Positions 22,667 through 33,314 of a DNA stretch of 64,000 nt are shown in pieces. The stretch comes from Sanghuangporus weigelae (lineage: Eukaryota > Basidiomycota > Agaricomycetes > Hymenochaetales > Hymenochaetaceae): the NCBI GenBank assembly GCA_033182465.1, contig CP137318.1, positions 2,356,001 through 2,420,000 on the forward strand. The letters run 5' to 3'. A model generated the notes under the pieces. It searched no databases. It had not been told where the DNA came from and saw nothing but the letters and a program-made list of their open reading frames with translations. Both the position numbers and the translations under genes were made by a program. Position 1 is the stretch's first letter. Every line of letters begins with the position of its first letter.

Positions 22667-23529
22667 ATGGCTACGAGACACGCTCCAACACGTCAAGCCA
22701 TTACACTGAAAGGCTCAACAGCCATCGTCACTGACTTCTTCAAATTCGCAGTCAACACGTTCGTTCTCTCTGAAATCAGTCTAACTACAGTCTCCTGAAA
22801 GACCGACAGGATCTTGTACCAGCGCGGGGTCTATCCTGCAGATGACTTCCATCTTGTGAAAAAGTACGGACAGGTTGTCATGCTAACGCAGGATCTGGCT
22901 CTAGAAACGTATCTAGACAAGTGAGTCAATTGCGCCAAACAAACGAATACACATGAAAACCGATTCCCTTTTAGAATACTGAACCAAGTGCAAAGTCAGC
23001 TTGTTCCATTGCGTCGTCTATTTTGTGGTTGTTGACAATCTCTTGGCAGAATGGCTTCTCACAGGCGGTGTTACGCAACTTATCCTGGCTATCATAGCGA
23101 AAGATAGCCGGACGACGTTGGAAAGATGGGTCTTTGATGTGCATCTTCAAAATCCGCCCGCATCTGACGATCAGACACCGACGTAAGTGTCGTTGCTAAA
23201 CAAATGATGAAGCCCGTGACATGGGTGTCCCTAACGACGGCATGGAATCTAGAAGCAGTTCAAAGCCAGAATCACAAATCCAGGCAGAAATACGGGATAT
23301 CCTGAAACAGATTGTATCTACGGTAACATTTCTGCCGACGATGAACGAGCCGACCGTGTTCAATATCCTGGCATACACATCGGAATCAGCTGATGTCCCT
23401 GCCGATGAGTGGGTGGACACGGACCCGCTTGCGATCGAGGCTAGCAAGAGTCAGCAAGTGAAGCTACGCAGCTTCAGCACTGATGTTCACAGGGTAGAAG
23501 CGATGGTGGCGTACCGCTACGATGGGTAG
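22667..23529 (+). CDS. MAD2: Spindle assembly checkpoint HORMA protein Mad2
   Basis: Mad2 changes conformation at unattached kinetochores and inhibits Cdc20-APC/C. Five exons (22667-22758, 22810-22920, 22975-22994, 23050-23182, 23253-23529) give 210 aa, the usual size. Motifs seen are [25 protein letters not shown] at the N-terminus (helix A region), KKYGQVVMLTQD, WLLTGGVTQLILAI, RWVFDVHLQ, the long helix IRDILKQIVSTVTFLP, and the C-terminal 'safety belt' with FSTDVHRVEAMVAYR. Intron 1 uses a GTTCGT donor and exon 3 is only 20 nt. All joins keep frame and family order. Confidence 0.93.
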
Positions 23530-24155
23530 ACTAGATATAGTAGTGGACCTGAAATCGTCATACGCTTGTATTATGTGATTACCTACATGAGCGGAAAGAT
23601 TGGTTGCGCGCGCGCCACTTTACTGATTATCCATCAACAAAACAACATTGTTGTATGGTTGTGCGTACCTGAGCCAAAAGAGAGGAATTATTCCCAGGAA
23701 ATTTGAAAGCTAGAGTGTGAGCCTTGTTCTTTGTTGCTGTTGCTTGATGTGGCCGAGATGCCCATAATTACGGGATACGGAGACAATAAGCAGAAATCGG
23801 CGCACGCACAGCACTAACCGTCGATCTCCATGATGGTGATGGACGGCCGCGTGAAGAAATCTACCACTTCTAGCAACGGCAACCGTCGTGGACGCCGTGC
23901 CGTCCGTCACTTCACTCATCCACGGGCCCTTTTCTCTTCATCTTCTACCACCACCTCCCTATCCATCCTCAATCCACGCCCCGTTGACTCGGTCGGCCCT
24001 CCTTTCTTTCTTCGTCTCTCTTTTCTTTGCCTCTATTCTCACCGCTTTCTTTCCGTCGTTTGGCCGGTCCTCGACTCCGACTTCACATCTTTTAGCTTCG
24101 TTATCGTCTTTCGCGCTAACCGTCAGTCCGTGACTGACGTCGCAAGCCTGCAATC
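23530..24155. promoter_or_regulatory. MAD2 3' region and NADPH oxidase promoter with CT-rich tract
   Basis: No gene seen. The tract from about 23930 to 24075 is strongly C/T-rich, which in fungi often lies just before the transcription start. ATGs at about 23830-23840 lie upstream of that tract and so are probably not uORFs. A GCGCGCGC run occurs near 23608. Confidence 0.45.
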
Positions 24156-26113
24156 ATGTCGTTCCAAGAATGGTTTAAGAGAGAGTTCATGGTCCCGAGG
24201 AGGCTCGTGTTCAATGTTTTGTTCTACGGCCTCCATCTCTTCTTTTTCATCTATGGATGGCACAGTCAGGTTAGTATTAGTATCTATCCCTACAGCCCTC
24301 GGCCCATTCATCACCGTGTATAGGCTACGAATGCCAAGTTGGCTGGTCTCAACTCACTCAAGTACTCCGTTTGGATCTCTCGTGGTGCCGGCCTTGTGCT
24401 TGCGTTCGATGGCGGTCTCATCCTTTTACCCATGTTGCGCAACATAATCAAGGTTATCAGACCGAGGCTTACGTGGGCCTTCCCCGCCGACGAGAATATC
24501 TGGTTTCATAGACAGGTAGCTTATCAGATGCTCTTCTGGTCCGTTGTGCACACGACTGCCCACTACGTGAATTTCATTAATGTCGAGCGAACGCGTGTGT
24601 CCTTTTTTATTTCGTCTAAAATTTAGTAATTTCGCACTGATGCCTCCCTCCAGAAATTCGCAAGGAAACTGCTCAGGACATCCATTATCATCAACCAGGT
24701 GGTATTACCGGGCATTTCATGTTACTCATCATGGTACTCATCTACACAACCGCTCACAAGAAAATCCGCAACCAATGCTTCGAAGCATTCTGGTATACGC
24801 ACCATCTCGCATTCTTCTTTATGCTCGGTCTCTTCACACATGCGACGGGCTGTTTCGTACGGGACAGTGTCGAGCCGGACTACATTAAGGCATTCCCGTT
24901 CTACTCGACAGAGCACTGCCTTGGTTATCTGAGCTGGAGATTCATCATTTGGCCCGCCATTTTTTACTTCGGTGAACGGATGTACCGGGAGTTTAGAGCA
25001 AGACGGGCGACTCAGCTCTCGAAAGTTATAGTGCATCCGAGTGGTGCTATGGAATTGCGCATCATCAAACCTAGCTTCAAGTACACCGCTGGGCAATGGC
25101 TATTCATACAAGTCCCGGAGGTGTCTAGATTCCAGTGGCATCCAGTAATATCTTTTGTCTCATAATTTTCATGCTTGGAGCTTATTGTCCTATCTGTCTA
25201 GTTTACTATCACTTCCGCTCCGGAGGATAAATACGTATCGGTACACATTCGACAAGTTGGTGACTGGACCCATGCTCTGGGTGACCTCCTTGGTGCCGGA
25301 CCATCAGTAGTCGCAGAGTTGACCAAGCAGGCGATGAAAGGTCAGGAAAAGGATGAGAAGGAGTATGGATTTCGCGGTGACTATCTGGAGATTGATCCCT
25401 CAACCCGTCGTTTACCTGTTGTACGGATTGACGGTCCATATGGTGCTCCCGCTGAAGATGTTTTCAACGTCGAGGTTGCTGTTCTAGTGGGCGCCGGTAT
25501 TGGTGTGACGCCGTTCGCGTCTATTCTTAAGCACATCTGGTACCGTCAGAAGCGTGGCAATCTTGGTGCTCTCTCTCGTGTTGAATTCTTCTGGGTGTGC
25601 CGCGATGCACCATCCTTTGGTTGGTTCCAGACCTTGCTCCAGGAAGTCGAAGCGGCTCAGATGGACCGTGAGTCGCTTGTCCACTATATCATTTCACTCC
25701 TTGTTGATCTGACACGTTCTGCAGCGAACTTCTTGCGCATCAATATCTATCTCACGCAGAAGATTGGAGAGGACATGCTCTGGAATATCGCGATTAATGA
25801 CGCTGGTGCAGAGTATGATCCACTGACTCTGCTGCGTACTCGTACGATGTACGGTCGCCCTGACTGGAGGACGGTCTACACGAGGATCAGGTCTGCTATT
25901 GAGTCTGGCCAGTATTTGCCAGGTAGCAAAGCCCAGTTAAGGACAACAGTTGGGACTTACTTCTGCGGCGTACGTCCTTGATTTCACCTGAGGAACGACA
26001 CAACTTATCTTTTTCATTTATAGCCCTCTGTGCTTGGTAACGCTGTTAGAGATGCTGCCATGCAAGCGCGTTGCTCGACGGTCGATTTCACCTTTGCTAA
26101 GGAGCACTTCTAG
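24156..26113 (+). CDS. noxA: NADPH oxidase, gp91phox/NoxA type
   Basis: The enzyme passes electrons from cytosolic NADPH through FAD and two hemes to oxygen, making superoxide; in fungi it steers hyphal growth and fruiting. Six exons (24156-24269, 24324-24594, 24654-25144, 25202-25667, 25725-25969, 26024-26113) give 558 aa. Both heme His pairs keep the family spacing: 14 residues in HRQVAYQMLFWSVVH and 13 in HHLAFFFMLGLFTH. FAD binding is shown by HPFTITSAPED, NADPH binding by GPYGAP, GAGIGVTPFASILK and CGP. The protein ends in Phe (FTFAKEHF) as gp91phox does. There is no EF-hand or long N-terminal extension, so it is NoxA/NoxB rather than NoxC; NoxA is my preference on the short N-terminus, not proven. 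Confidence 0.95.
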
Positions 26114-26437
26114 ACGATAATCTGCTGTGGTGGATCACGAGAATCTCTATTTCTTGATAATTTTCTTGATATTTCTCTATCTCCAAGTCTCATTTCTTGA
26201 TACTGCATTCGAAGAATTCTATGTCGTGTATTACTTTAGCTGGAGGCTAACAATCGTTATGCGTCTCGAAACGATTTGATTTCAAGTGTTCGTTGCTTAC
26301 ATAAGAAAGTATAAGCCACACGCATCTCGTACATTGGACTTGTTTACCAGGCGTGTCCCTGTTAGTCAAGACCTCAAGTCCCGAATATTCGCTGGAGAAT
26401 CGTTGAGCTCGACACCGTATATCACGGTTTGTAAAAG
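26114..26437. other. NoxA-TAF5 intergenic region
   Basis: Tandem genes, 324 bp apart. The left half is T-rich with repeated TTTCTTGATA-like words (26149-26203), fitting a 3' UTR. The right half should hold the TAF5 promoter. No ORF or RNA gene recognised. Confidence 0.5.
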
Positions 26438-29257
26438 ATGTCAGCAGCGACACCGGCCCCCTCAAATCCGCCTTCGGAGGAGTCTTCGCAGCACGATCCT
26501 GCGGCCCAAGAACCTGCAATTCAGAATGGCTCAGCCAACACGGACCAGCTGGTCATCGAATATCTGCGTCACCACGGTCATAAAGATGCTGAACGCGCTC
26601 TCCGCGATGCTTTGGGCTTACCTAGCCCTCCCACTGAAGATGAGGCCACGACATCCGAACCGCCTAAACCAACGGTGTCGGACGCTGAACTTCGCAAGCA
26701 TCTCGTTCCTTTCTGGCAGAAGAAAGATAAGCCAGGCGAAAATGTGCTTGCAGACGGGAAGGTTGCGATGCAAAGTCTTATGAGCGGTGGGGTGACGACA
26801 CCGAGTGTGTCGCAATTGCTCGAGTCGATCAACCCAGGAGGAGCAGATGAGATTCTTACACTCGACCCAACGGATAGACACGAAGGTTTCAGAGATTTGG
26901 AGGTCTGGGTAGAGGGTTCTCTGGACATGTACCAGGTAAGTGAACGTGCTAGATCATTGTTACTGGAACCCCATTCTAAGATGCTTTCTTTCAGCCGGAA
27001 TTCAGACCAATTCTGTTTCCCATCTTCTGTCATTTCTACCTTGACTTGATTCAACTTGGTTTCCGCGATGCTGGAAAGTTTATATGTTGCACCGCACTTT
27101 TTCTCGTATTAACATGATTCTGTTTAAAGGACTGGAATTCTTCAAAACTTTCTCTCCGTCACTTGTGCCTTACCACACCAAAACGTTACATCGTCTTTCT
27201 ACGCTTCTCCTCCCTTCGCATGTGCAGCAAGATGAACTCGCCCAAAGATTTCGGAATGAGAAGTACGTGCTACGCATGAGCCGTTCGGGCTTCAACCTTT
27301 TGGTCGGTTGGTTAACGGAAGGTATTGGTGGAGAGGGAGCCGGTGTTGGAGAAGGCTTTTCCGGGGAGAAAGGAAAACGGGGCCGTGCAGCTGTGATGAG
27401 AGTCGTAAACAACCACCTGCAGTTTGATGGTTAGCCAAGCTAGTTTTAACTGCTGATCCTTGCTGATATCATGACAGTTACCTCATCTAGTTCGACTTCG
27501 GTGCCATCGTATGCATGGGAAGAATCAACTGGACTATTATCCTCACTTGTTCCACAATCGGGAGGTGGTGACAAGCGACCTCTTATTGATGCCTCTGCGT
27601 ATAATCTATCAAGGGGAGACTTAAAGCTTGGCCCTCCACCAGTTGATGAAGCCCTGCAGAACGAGATAGAGCGAGTTTATCGCGAGCAGGTGTTAGCTGG
27701 AGCAGAACACGAACTATCCGCTCAGGACCTTCAGCTTCTTCGTCCTGCAGCCCCATCAGGCTTGACAGCTCCTCAGCCTTCCGACATGCCCCCCCTTCCA
27801 TCTTCATTCAGGATGATAGATGTCAAACGCGAAGTGGAGCGAATTCGCGACGCGCGAAAGAAAATCAGGCTGGAACCATCTGCTCTGACGCCACTTGAGA
27901 AGGATAGCAACAGTCCTCAGGCTGCTGCTGCGCGAGCAAGAGCTCTTCCTAGTATCTGTTGTTATACGCTACATGACGTTGGAGATGGGTATGCTGCACA
28001 GTACTAGTCCCTTCTCTTGACTGTACCACTTACATCATGCACAAAGGACTCCCTGTTCAACTTTCTCTCAAGATTCGTCATTGATGGCGGTTGGTTTTAC
28101 AGAGAGTTACATACGCCTTTGGAATTTAAAAGGCGAGAAACTCAGAGGCATGCGCAGTGACTTCGATCCAAGTTCTATTCGTGACCGTAAGCCTCTTTTC
28201 TACTTTATTTCTTCTTCTCTGATATCCACGGCATTCCTTAGCTTCGGGCTTAAAGAAAGCTCGGGAGAGAGAGGCAAAGACTACTCGGAAACTTCTAGGG
28301 CATAGTGGTCCAGTTTATTCGCTGTCCTTTGATCCGATAGGCGGGTCTGCAGCACCTCCTCACTATCTGCTGTCCGCCTCTGCAGATTGCACGGCAAGGC
28401 TGTGGTCTTTGGAAACCATGAGTAACGTCGCTGCATATCGTGGTCATCAAAGTCCAATTTGGGACGTACATTGGAGTCCTTTAGGAGTCTATTTCGCCAC
28501 CGGAAGTCGAGATAAAACGGCACGGTTATGGTCATCCGATCGATTATCTGCTCTACGAATCTATGCTGGTCACTTGAACGATGTCGATGTGAGTACATGG
28601 GAACCATGGTCTATACTGACGTAGATGCTTACGTTCTGATGTAGTGTGTTAAATTCCACCCAAACTCACTGTACCTCGCAACTGGATCCAGTGATTGGAC
28701 ATGTCGATTGTGGGACGTTCAGAAGGGAACTGCCATGCGCGTTTTTATAGGACACCAAGGACCAATTACTGCTCTCGCGATGAGTCCGGATGGTCGTTAC
28801 CTCGCAAGTGCAGGAGAAGACCTTGCTATCAATCTTTGGGACCTTGGATCTGGTCGGCGAGTGAAGAAAATGACAGGTCACACGGCATCTGTGTATTCTA
28901 TGTCATTCAGCAGCGAATCTTCTGTACTTGTGTCTGGAGGTGCTGATTGGACGGTCCGATGTTGGGATGTGAAGGAATCCGGAGGTCCAGTCTCTCGAGC
29001 TCCTCGAGAAAATGGCATCGTCAATGGCGTCAATGGTACTTTAGGGGGGAAAGACCACGCCGATGAAGATGGGATTGAAACGTAAGTTAAGCTCGTTCTC
29101 CTATGCAGCCGGACTGTTTTCTGAGCAAAGACCTCCGTCTAGTTCCGACCTCCTCGTCACATTCCCTACGAAACGGACACCAATAATTAATGTACATTTT
29201 ACCCCACGTAACTTATGCCTTGTATCAGGTCCTTATTTGTCTCCGGACCAGCGATAG
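26438..29257 (+). CDS. TAF5: TFIID subunit TAF5 (LisH, NTD2, WD40)
   Basis: TAF5 is a scaffold subunit of the general transcription factor TFIID (and of SAGA in some fungi). The N-terminus has a LisH motif (QLVIEYLRHHGHKDAERAL), then the NTD2 domain: FRDLEVWVEGSLDMYQ continuing through FRPILFPIFCHFYLDL after splicing, and FFKTFSPSLVPYHTKTLHRLSTLLLPSHV. An acidic/Pro-rich linker follows (about 27480-27960). The C-terminus is a WD40 propeller with clear repeats: GHSGPVYSLSF, HQSPIWDVHWSP with SRDKTARLWS, GHLNDVDCVKFHPN, GHQGPITALAMSPDGRYLASAGEDLAINLWDL and GHTASVYSMSFSSE. It ends FTPRNLCLVSGPYLSPDQR. Several introns are present; the last is best placed after the GAAAC at about 29081, rejoining at CCTCCG. 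Confidence 0.93.
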
Positions 29258-29533
29258 TAGTTTCGTCTGTAGTTTCTTTCGTTCATGTACCTGTCTTGTT
29301 TGAGGAAGCAGAGCTAGGAGCAAGCCACGCACAGAGGAAGCAATAAATGAGTGTATTGGTGTCGATCTTTCGTCTCGCAGCGTGACGGGCGCGTTCTGTC
29401 ACTCACTATTGACCGCAGCCTCTCTTGAACTTGAACCGTCATCACAACATAAATAACTGCATACCGAAATATCGTACATCCTAAGCTCTTGCAAACCGTC
29501 AAATCTTGTGTTGATATTCACCCTTGCTTGGCT

Positions 29534-30384
29534 ATGTTCAACAACATGGAGATAGATCCGAGCATCACCTCGGTGGATGAGTCGGTCCAAGAACCTGCAA
29601 TCTCGGTTCCACCTACAGCTACGTTACCTGAGGGATTCTACCAGCCACCACCAGAGATACCAGATTTCCAATGTTTGTCTTCCGGTTGGTGTAGTCCGTC
29701 GTTGCATTGAAGTTAATCTACACTTTATAGCCCCGCCACAAAAGGACCCCATTCGTGAACTATGCGCCAAAGTCCACATAAGGCGACCGGGCAGAGACTC
29801 GTGGACGTATCTAGGGAGGGCCTTTGTAACTCAGGAATTTATCGGACAATCGTCTCGTGTTGGTAGGTAGTTCATGTCTGGTCGTGTGATTTTGCGTACA
29901 CTAACACTAACATTCTATATAGTCGTTCGTTCTGCTGCATCTGGCAAGCTCATGGTTGTATTCTCAGAGGTAACCTTTCAAGATCAATTGATTCTAGTCC
30001 TAAGTATTTCTAATGTTCGCTCTTCGTTTGCATAGAATTGCGACTTGCAGGCAGAGAGGCGGGGCAACTTCGTGGTGGTCTCGTGCGTTGAAGGGCCTTC
30101 AGTCGTATCGTGGTCGCTGACTGTACGTCATTTCATCCTTTCAACTGATCGAAGAACTCACATGTTGCTCCCAGACTATGAACAGTGCGGATACGTTGAG
30201 GCTGCTGGCTAGCATCGAGCTTGCATGCTATAAATGCCGCCAGGCGCTCTCTGATCCCAAGATGCATTCCAAAATGCGCAGACGAATTGAAAGAGTTATC
30301 AAGGATGACCGCCGCAGGAGGCACCGCAGAAGGAAAGACGAAGACGCCATGGTCGAGGCGTTCGGCAAGGCACAAATCAACTGA
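29534..30384 (+). CDS. Uncharacterised basic protein with a possible PH-like core
   Basis: Five exons (29534-29672, 29731-29862, 29923-29969, 30036-30122, 30175-30384) give 204 aa with every junction in frame, which makes a real gene likely. The first 60 residues are acidic and Pro-rich. The core (KVHIRRPGRDSWTYLGRAF, RVVVRSAASGKLMVVFSE, GNFVVVSCVEGPSVVSWSLTT, then a helix TLRLLASIELACYKC) alternates strands and ends in a helix, as in PH/EVH1-type domains. That is inference from pattern only. The C-terminus is very basic (KMRRRIERV, DDRRRRHRRRKDEDA) and could bind nucleic acid or act as a nuclear signal. I do not recognise a named family. A second ATG at 29546 is an alternative start. Confidence 0.65.
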
Positions 30385-30882
30385 GTACTTCATGTAGCTG
30401 GTGGTTTGACATAGACGTATTCCTTGCTTTTGTTTCTGTATTCCGTCGATCGTCTTCTATTTAACATCGATACGGTGGCTTCTGACATGCTTTCATTGTT
30501 GCTTTTCATATTACCTCCCCTTGCTTTGATTGTGTCGTCGGAAACTTAAACTCTGTACTCATACTTACGCTGGGAACTCAGCCTGTTGACCATGATTCCT
30601 TTGACAACCGTTTCCGCTTTTCTGATGTTCCTTTGTTAAGTCATGTAAGATAACAGAAAGCCTTCTCGATAGATCACAGTATCCGAATGAAAGGAAGAAT
30701 GCAATGGATAGAAGGTACAATGCGGAGTGATGATGCACAAGGTAATGGCGTCTACTTGAAGAATGAATACGATAAAAAGGCGTATATAAAAGCATACATA
30801 GATCGTAACGTGTATGAATGACAAACTCGAAAACCCGAAACCGAACAATAAAAAGATCATCAAGAAATCAATCAGATATCTC
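30385..30882. other. Convergent 3' intergenic region
   Basis: Between two convergent stop codons. AT-rich, especially 30660-30880, with AATAAA-like words on the plus strand near 30847. Only small ORFs with no family features. Nothing else seen. Confidence 0.55.
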
Positions 30883-32801
30883 TCAGCTGGATTCCCGATC
30901 CGCGCCCTTCGTCTGGTCAAGTGTTGTATTCGGAGCTCTGCGTTCCGTGTATCGCGGAGGAAGCTCAATCACTTCCTCGCCTTCGTCAATGCTAGCAACA
31001 TCATCCGCATCTGTGTGAAGGATCAGACGGGGTGCGCTACGGATAGTGCCCGCATTAGATGCCTTTCCCGAAGATCTTGGACCTGCACCGTTAGACGAGA
31101 TGGAGTATGGAGCAGATGGTCGTCGAGCGTGGCCTTGAGAATACGGATTCGAGAGACCGGAAAGCGGGCTGACTGGTTCACTGTCTGATCGAGAATACGA
31201 TCGCGAGTGGGACCGAGCATAGCCCAGTGTGCCCGCGTCACGAGGAGGGTATACCGAGGGTGGTTCACGAGGATATGCATTTGGTGAGGCACGCGCCGAA
31301 TGGCCATCAACAGCACTTGCATCTGAGGGAAGTACGTACGGATTTGGCATGTAGTCTTCCTCAGGAATTGGCATAGCCGACTGATGAAGTGGCGAGTTTT
31401 GCCGAGAAGGACGATGCAAAGCAGCGGGAGGAAGGAGATCAAATGAAGAATGAGCACGCCTCATGCGGCCGCTTGATGGGATGAATGAGTTCCGCATGCG
31501 CTCAAGAAGCGATGAACGAGAACCAACGAAGGTAATCGGTGGTCTACGAGTATCCGAATCTTGGTACTTCGCGTGCTTCTGCCGGCGGAAACAAAGGAAC
31601 GAGACGAGAAGGGCAACGGAAAAGAGCGTGACTCCTCCTATGGTTGCACCAGCAATCACGGCGATATTGGAAGTCGATTTGGCTGATGAGTCCTGAACTT
31701 TTTGAGTCGCCGTAACAACCCCCGTCTGCGTCGACGTCGCTTGCGCTTTGAGTAAGAAAACGCCGCGCCTATCAGTTAAACTTGATTATATCAGACTGGT
31801 TGACGCTGACCTGTTGAGCGAGGCGATGAAGCATCAATGCATGACTGGTCGCCACTCATACCGACCGTCTTTCAGAAAGGCAACAGTCAGGTTCCCGGAA
31901 CAGACTAATACTGCAAATTTCATACCAATAGGTTGGAGCTGCCGCCCTGTCGACCTTGGGAATCGGTCATGATGAACACGATGGACGTTCCATTGGCAAC
32001 ATTTGCAATCCAATCAAAGCTTGAGGAACCTGTTGGAGGATCAAGCTCAAAGGATTGACCGAGAGGAATCAGGCCCTAGAAGGAATGTAAAGAGAGCATG
32101 CCTAGCCAGAAGATAATCATTAGCCGTACTTACCAAAATCCTAACAGGCTGCACTGCTTCACTGTATCCATTGAACGTGAATGCTCTGGGAGAACCATAA
32201 TTCAGCCATGATCTAACCGCGTCCGATAACGATTGAACGTGCGAATAATCTCACCGGCACTGCTGGAGGGCCGAGTTCGCGTCAAAGAAAAAATCCGGAC
32301 TGGGCTCGGTCGTGTTGCAACTCGCACCGCTTACGGATGAGCCCACGGTGAGTACGTCGGATGTACCTCCTGACTCGAATCCAGTTGAGTCGGACATGGT
32401 GAGAAGAAACTCTCGACCTGGAGGAAGAGAGAGCTGAAATGAGAATGATCCATTTCCCGAGCTCGAATCGATTGCTGAATCTGGTATGGATATGTCCTGA
32501 GGCACATTGAAGATCTAGCAAGACACGCGAACGAGTGAATAGAATTAAAACGTGTGAAATAGGTATGCGTCGGGCACGCTTACTGGCGTGATAAGCAATG
32601 AGAAGGGTCCGTTGCCGCCTAGATCAGAAGACGAATGAACAGCGTTGAACGAGGGCACGCAATTCTGACCAGGAAAAACGTACCTGACCAGGAGACGGTA
32701 AGGCTATCACAAGAGGATGGAGCCGTGAAGGAGAAATCAAAAGCGAAGACAATAGTTGGAAGGGAAAGGACCAAGAGTACCAGACACTCGAGAACAAGCA
32801 T
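30883..32801 (-). CDS. Secreted/single-pass membrane protein with Ser-rich cytoplasmic tail and PPxY motif
   Basis: The ATG at 32801 opens a signal peptide (MLVLECLVLLVLSLPTIVFA). The ectodomain begins FDFSFTAPSSCDSLTVSWSG and has beta-type stretches (FSFQLSLPPGREFLLTMSDS, IVFIMTDSQGRQGGSSNLL). After a Thr/Ser-rich stalk there is one membrane helix (IAVIAGATIGGVTLFSVALLVSFLCF) with a basic stop-transfer (RRQKHAK). The tail of about 230 aa is rich in Ser, Pro, Arg and Tyr and holds ELPPRYTE near its end, a PPxY motif of the kind bound by Rsp5/Nedd4 WW domains. The arrangement is common among basidiomycete membrane proteins of unknown function; no enzyme domain is visible. A role as a surface sensor or adaptor is only inference. 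At least four introns lie in the ectodomain part; the tail is one exon. Confidence 0.65.
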
Positions 32802-33314
32802 GATACGAAGAGAGCGCGAGATGTAAATAAGATCAGGAGTTGTAGAGTCGACAAATCAGAGCGTAGTGAGATTCATGAGGACGAGGTGAATGGCAAGAAG
32901 AAGACAAGGTAAAAAATCCATTCCATGGGTGGACACGCACGCTGCAGAGTATTAGTAGATAGAAATACTCCACGACCCAACGTCATTCCACCGATACGAT
33001 ACTGCGCGAGGCCAATTAAATACAAACTTCACTGAACCATCTTCTCAACCTGTCAGTATCAACGATTAAAATCATTTTTGCCTGGTTACCACTTGCGAAA
33101 AGGATGTGCTAACTTCCAATCGGTAGCAGGCGGCAGGTGTGGGACAATCGGTCCCGGCCTCGGACTCGGCCCGCCACTAGCCGATCAAAGCCGAACGGAT
33201 ACGTATCGTATAGTATATTATATTATCAATCCTCCATCGCGTCTTCCTGTCGCTCCCACATCTCACTCTTCTACCACATCTTGCAATCCTTGCCTGTCTG
33301 TTTCCTGTACAATC
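32802..33314. promoter_or_regulatory. Divergent promoter region upstream of 6PGD and the membrane protein
   Basis: 513 bp between start codons. On the plus strand there is a CCAAT word near 33011 and an AT-rich TATAGTATATTATATTAT stretch at about 33207-33226, roughly 95 bp before the 6PGD start. That fits a core promoter for the metabolic gene. A GC-rich block (33145-33180) precedes it. Confidence 0.5.

Noticed and set aside
23604-23616. GCGCGCGC run as a possible Z-DNA or repeat element
   Set aside because: Too short to support any function.
23830-24447. A 205-codon ORF overlapping the NADPH oxidase start
   Set aside because: It runs in another frame through NoxA exons 1-2 and the intron; NoxA motifs are decisive. 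Its ATG lies upstream of the likely transcription start tract, so it is also not a good uORF.
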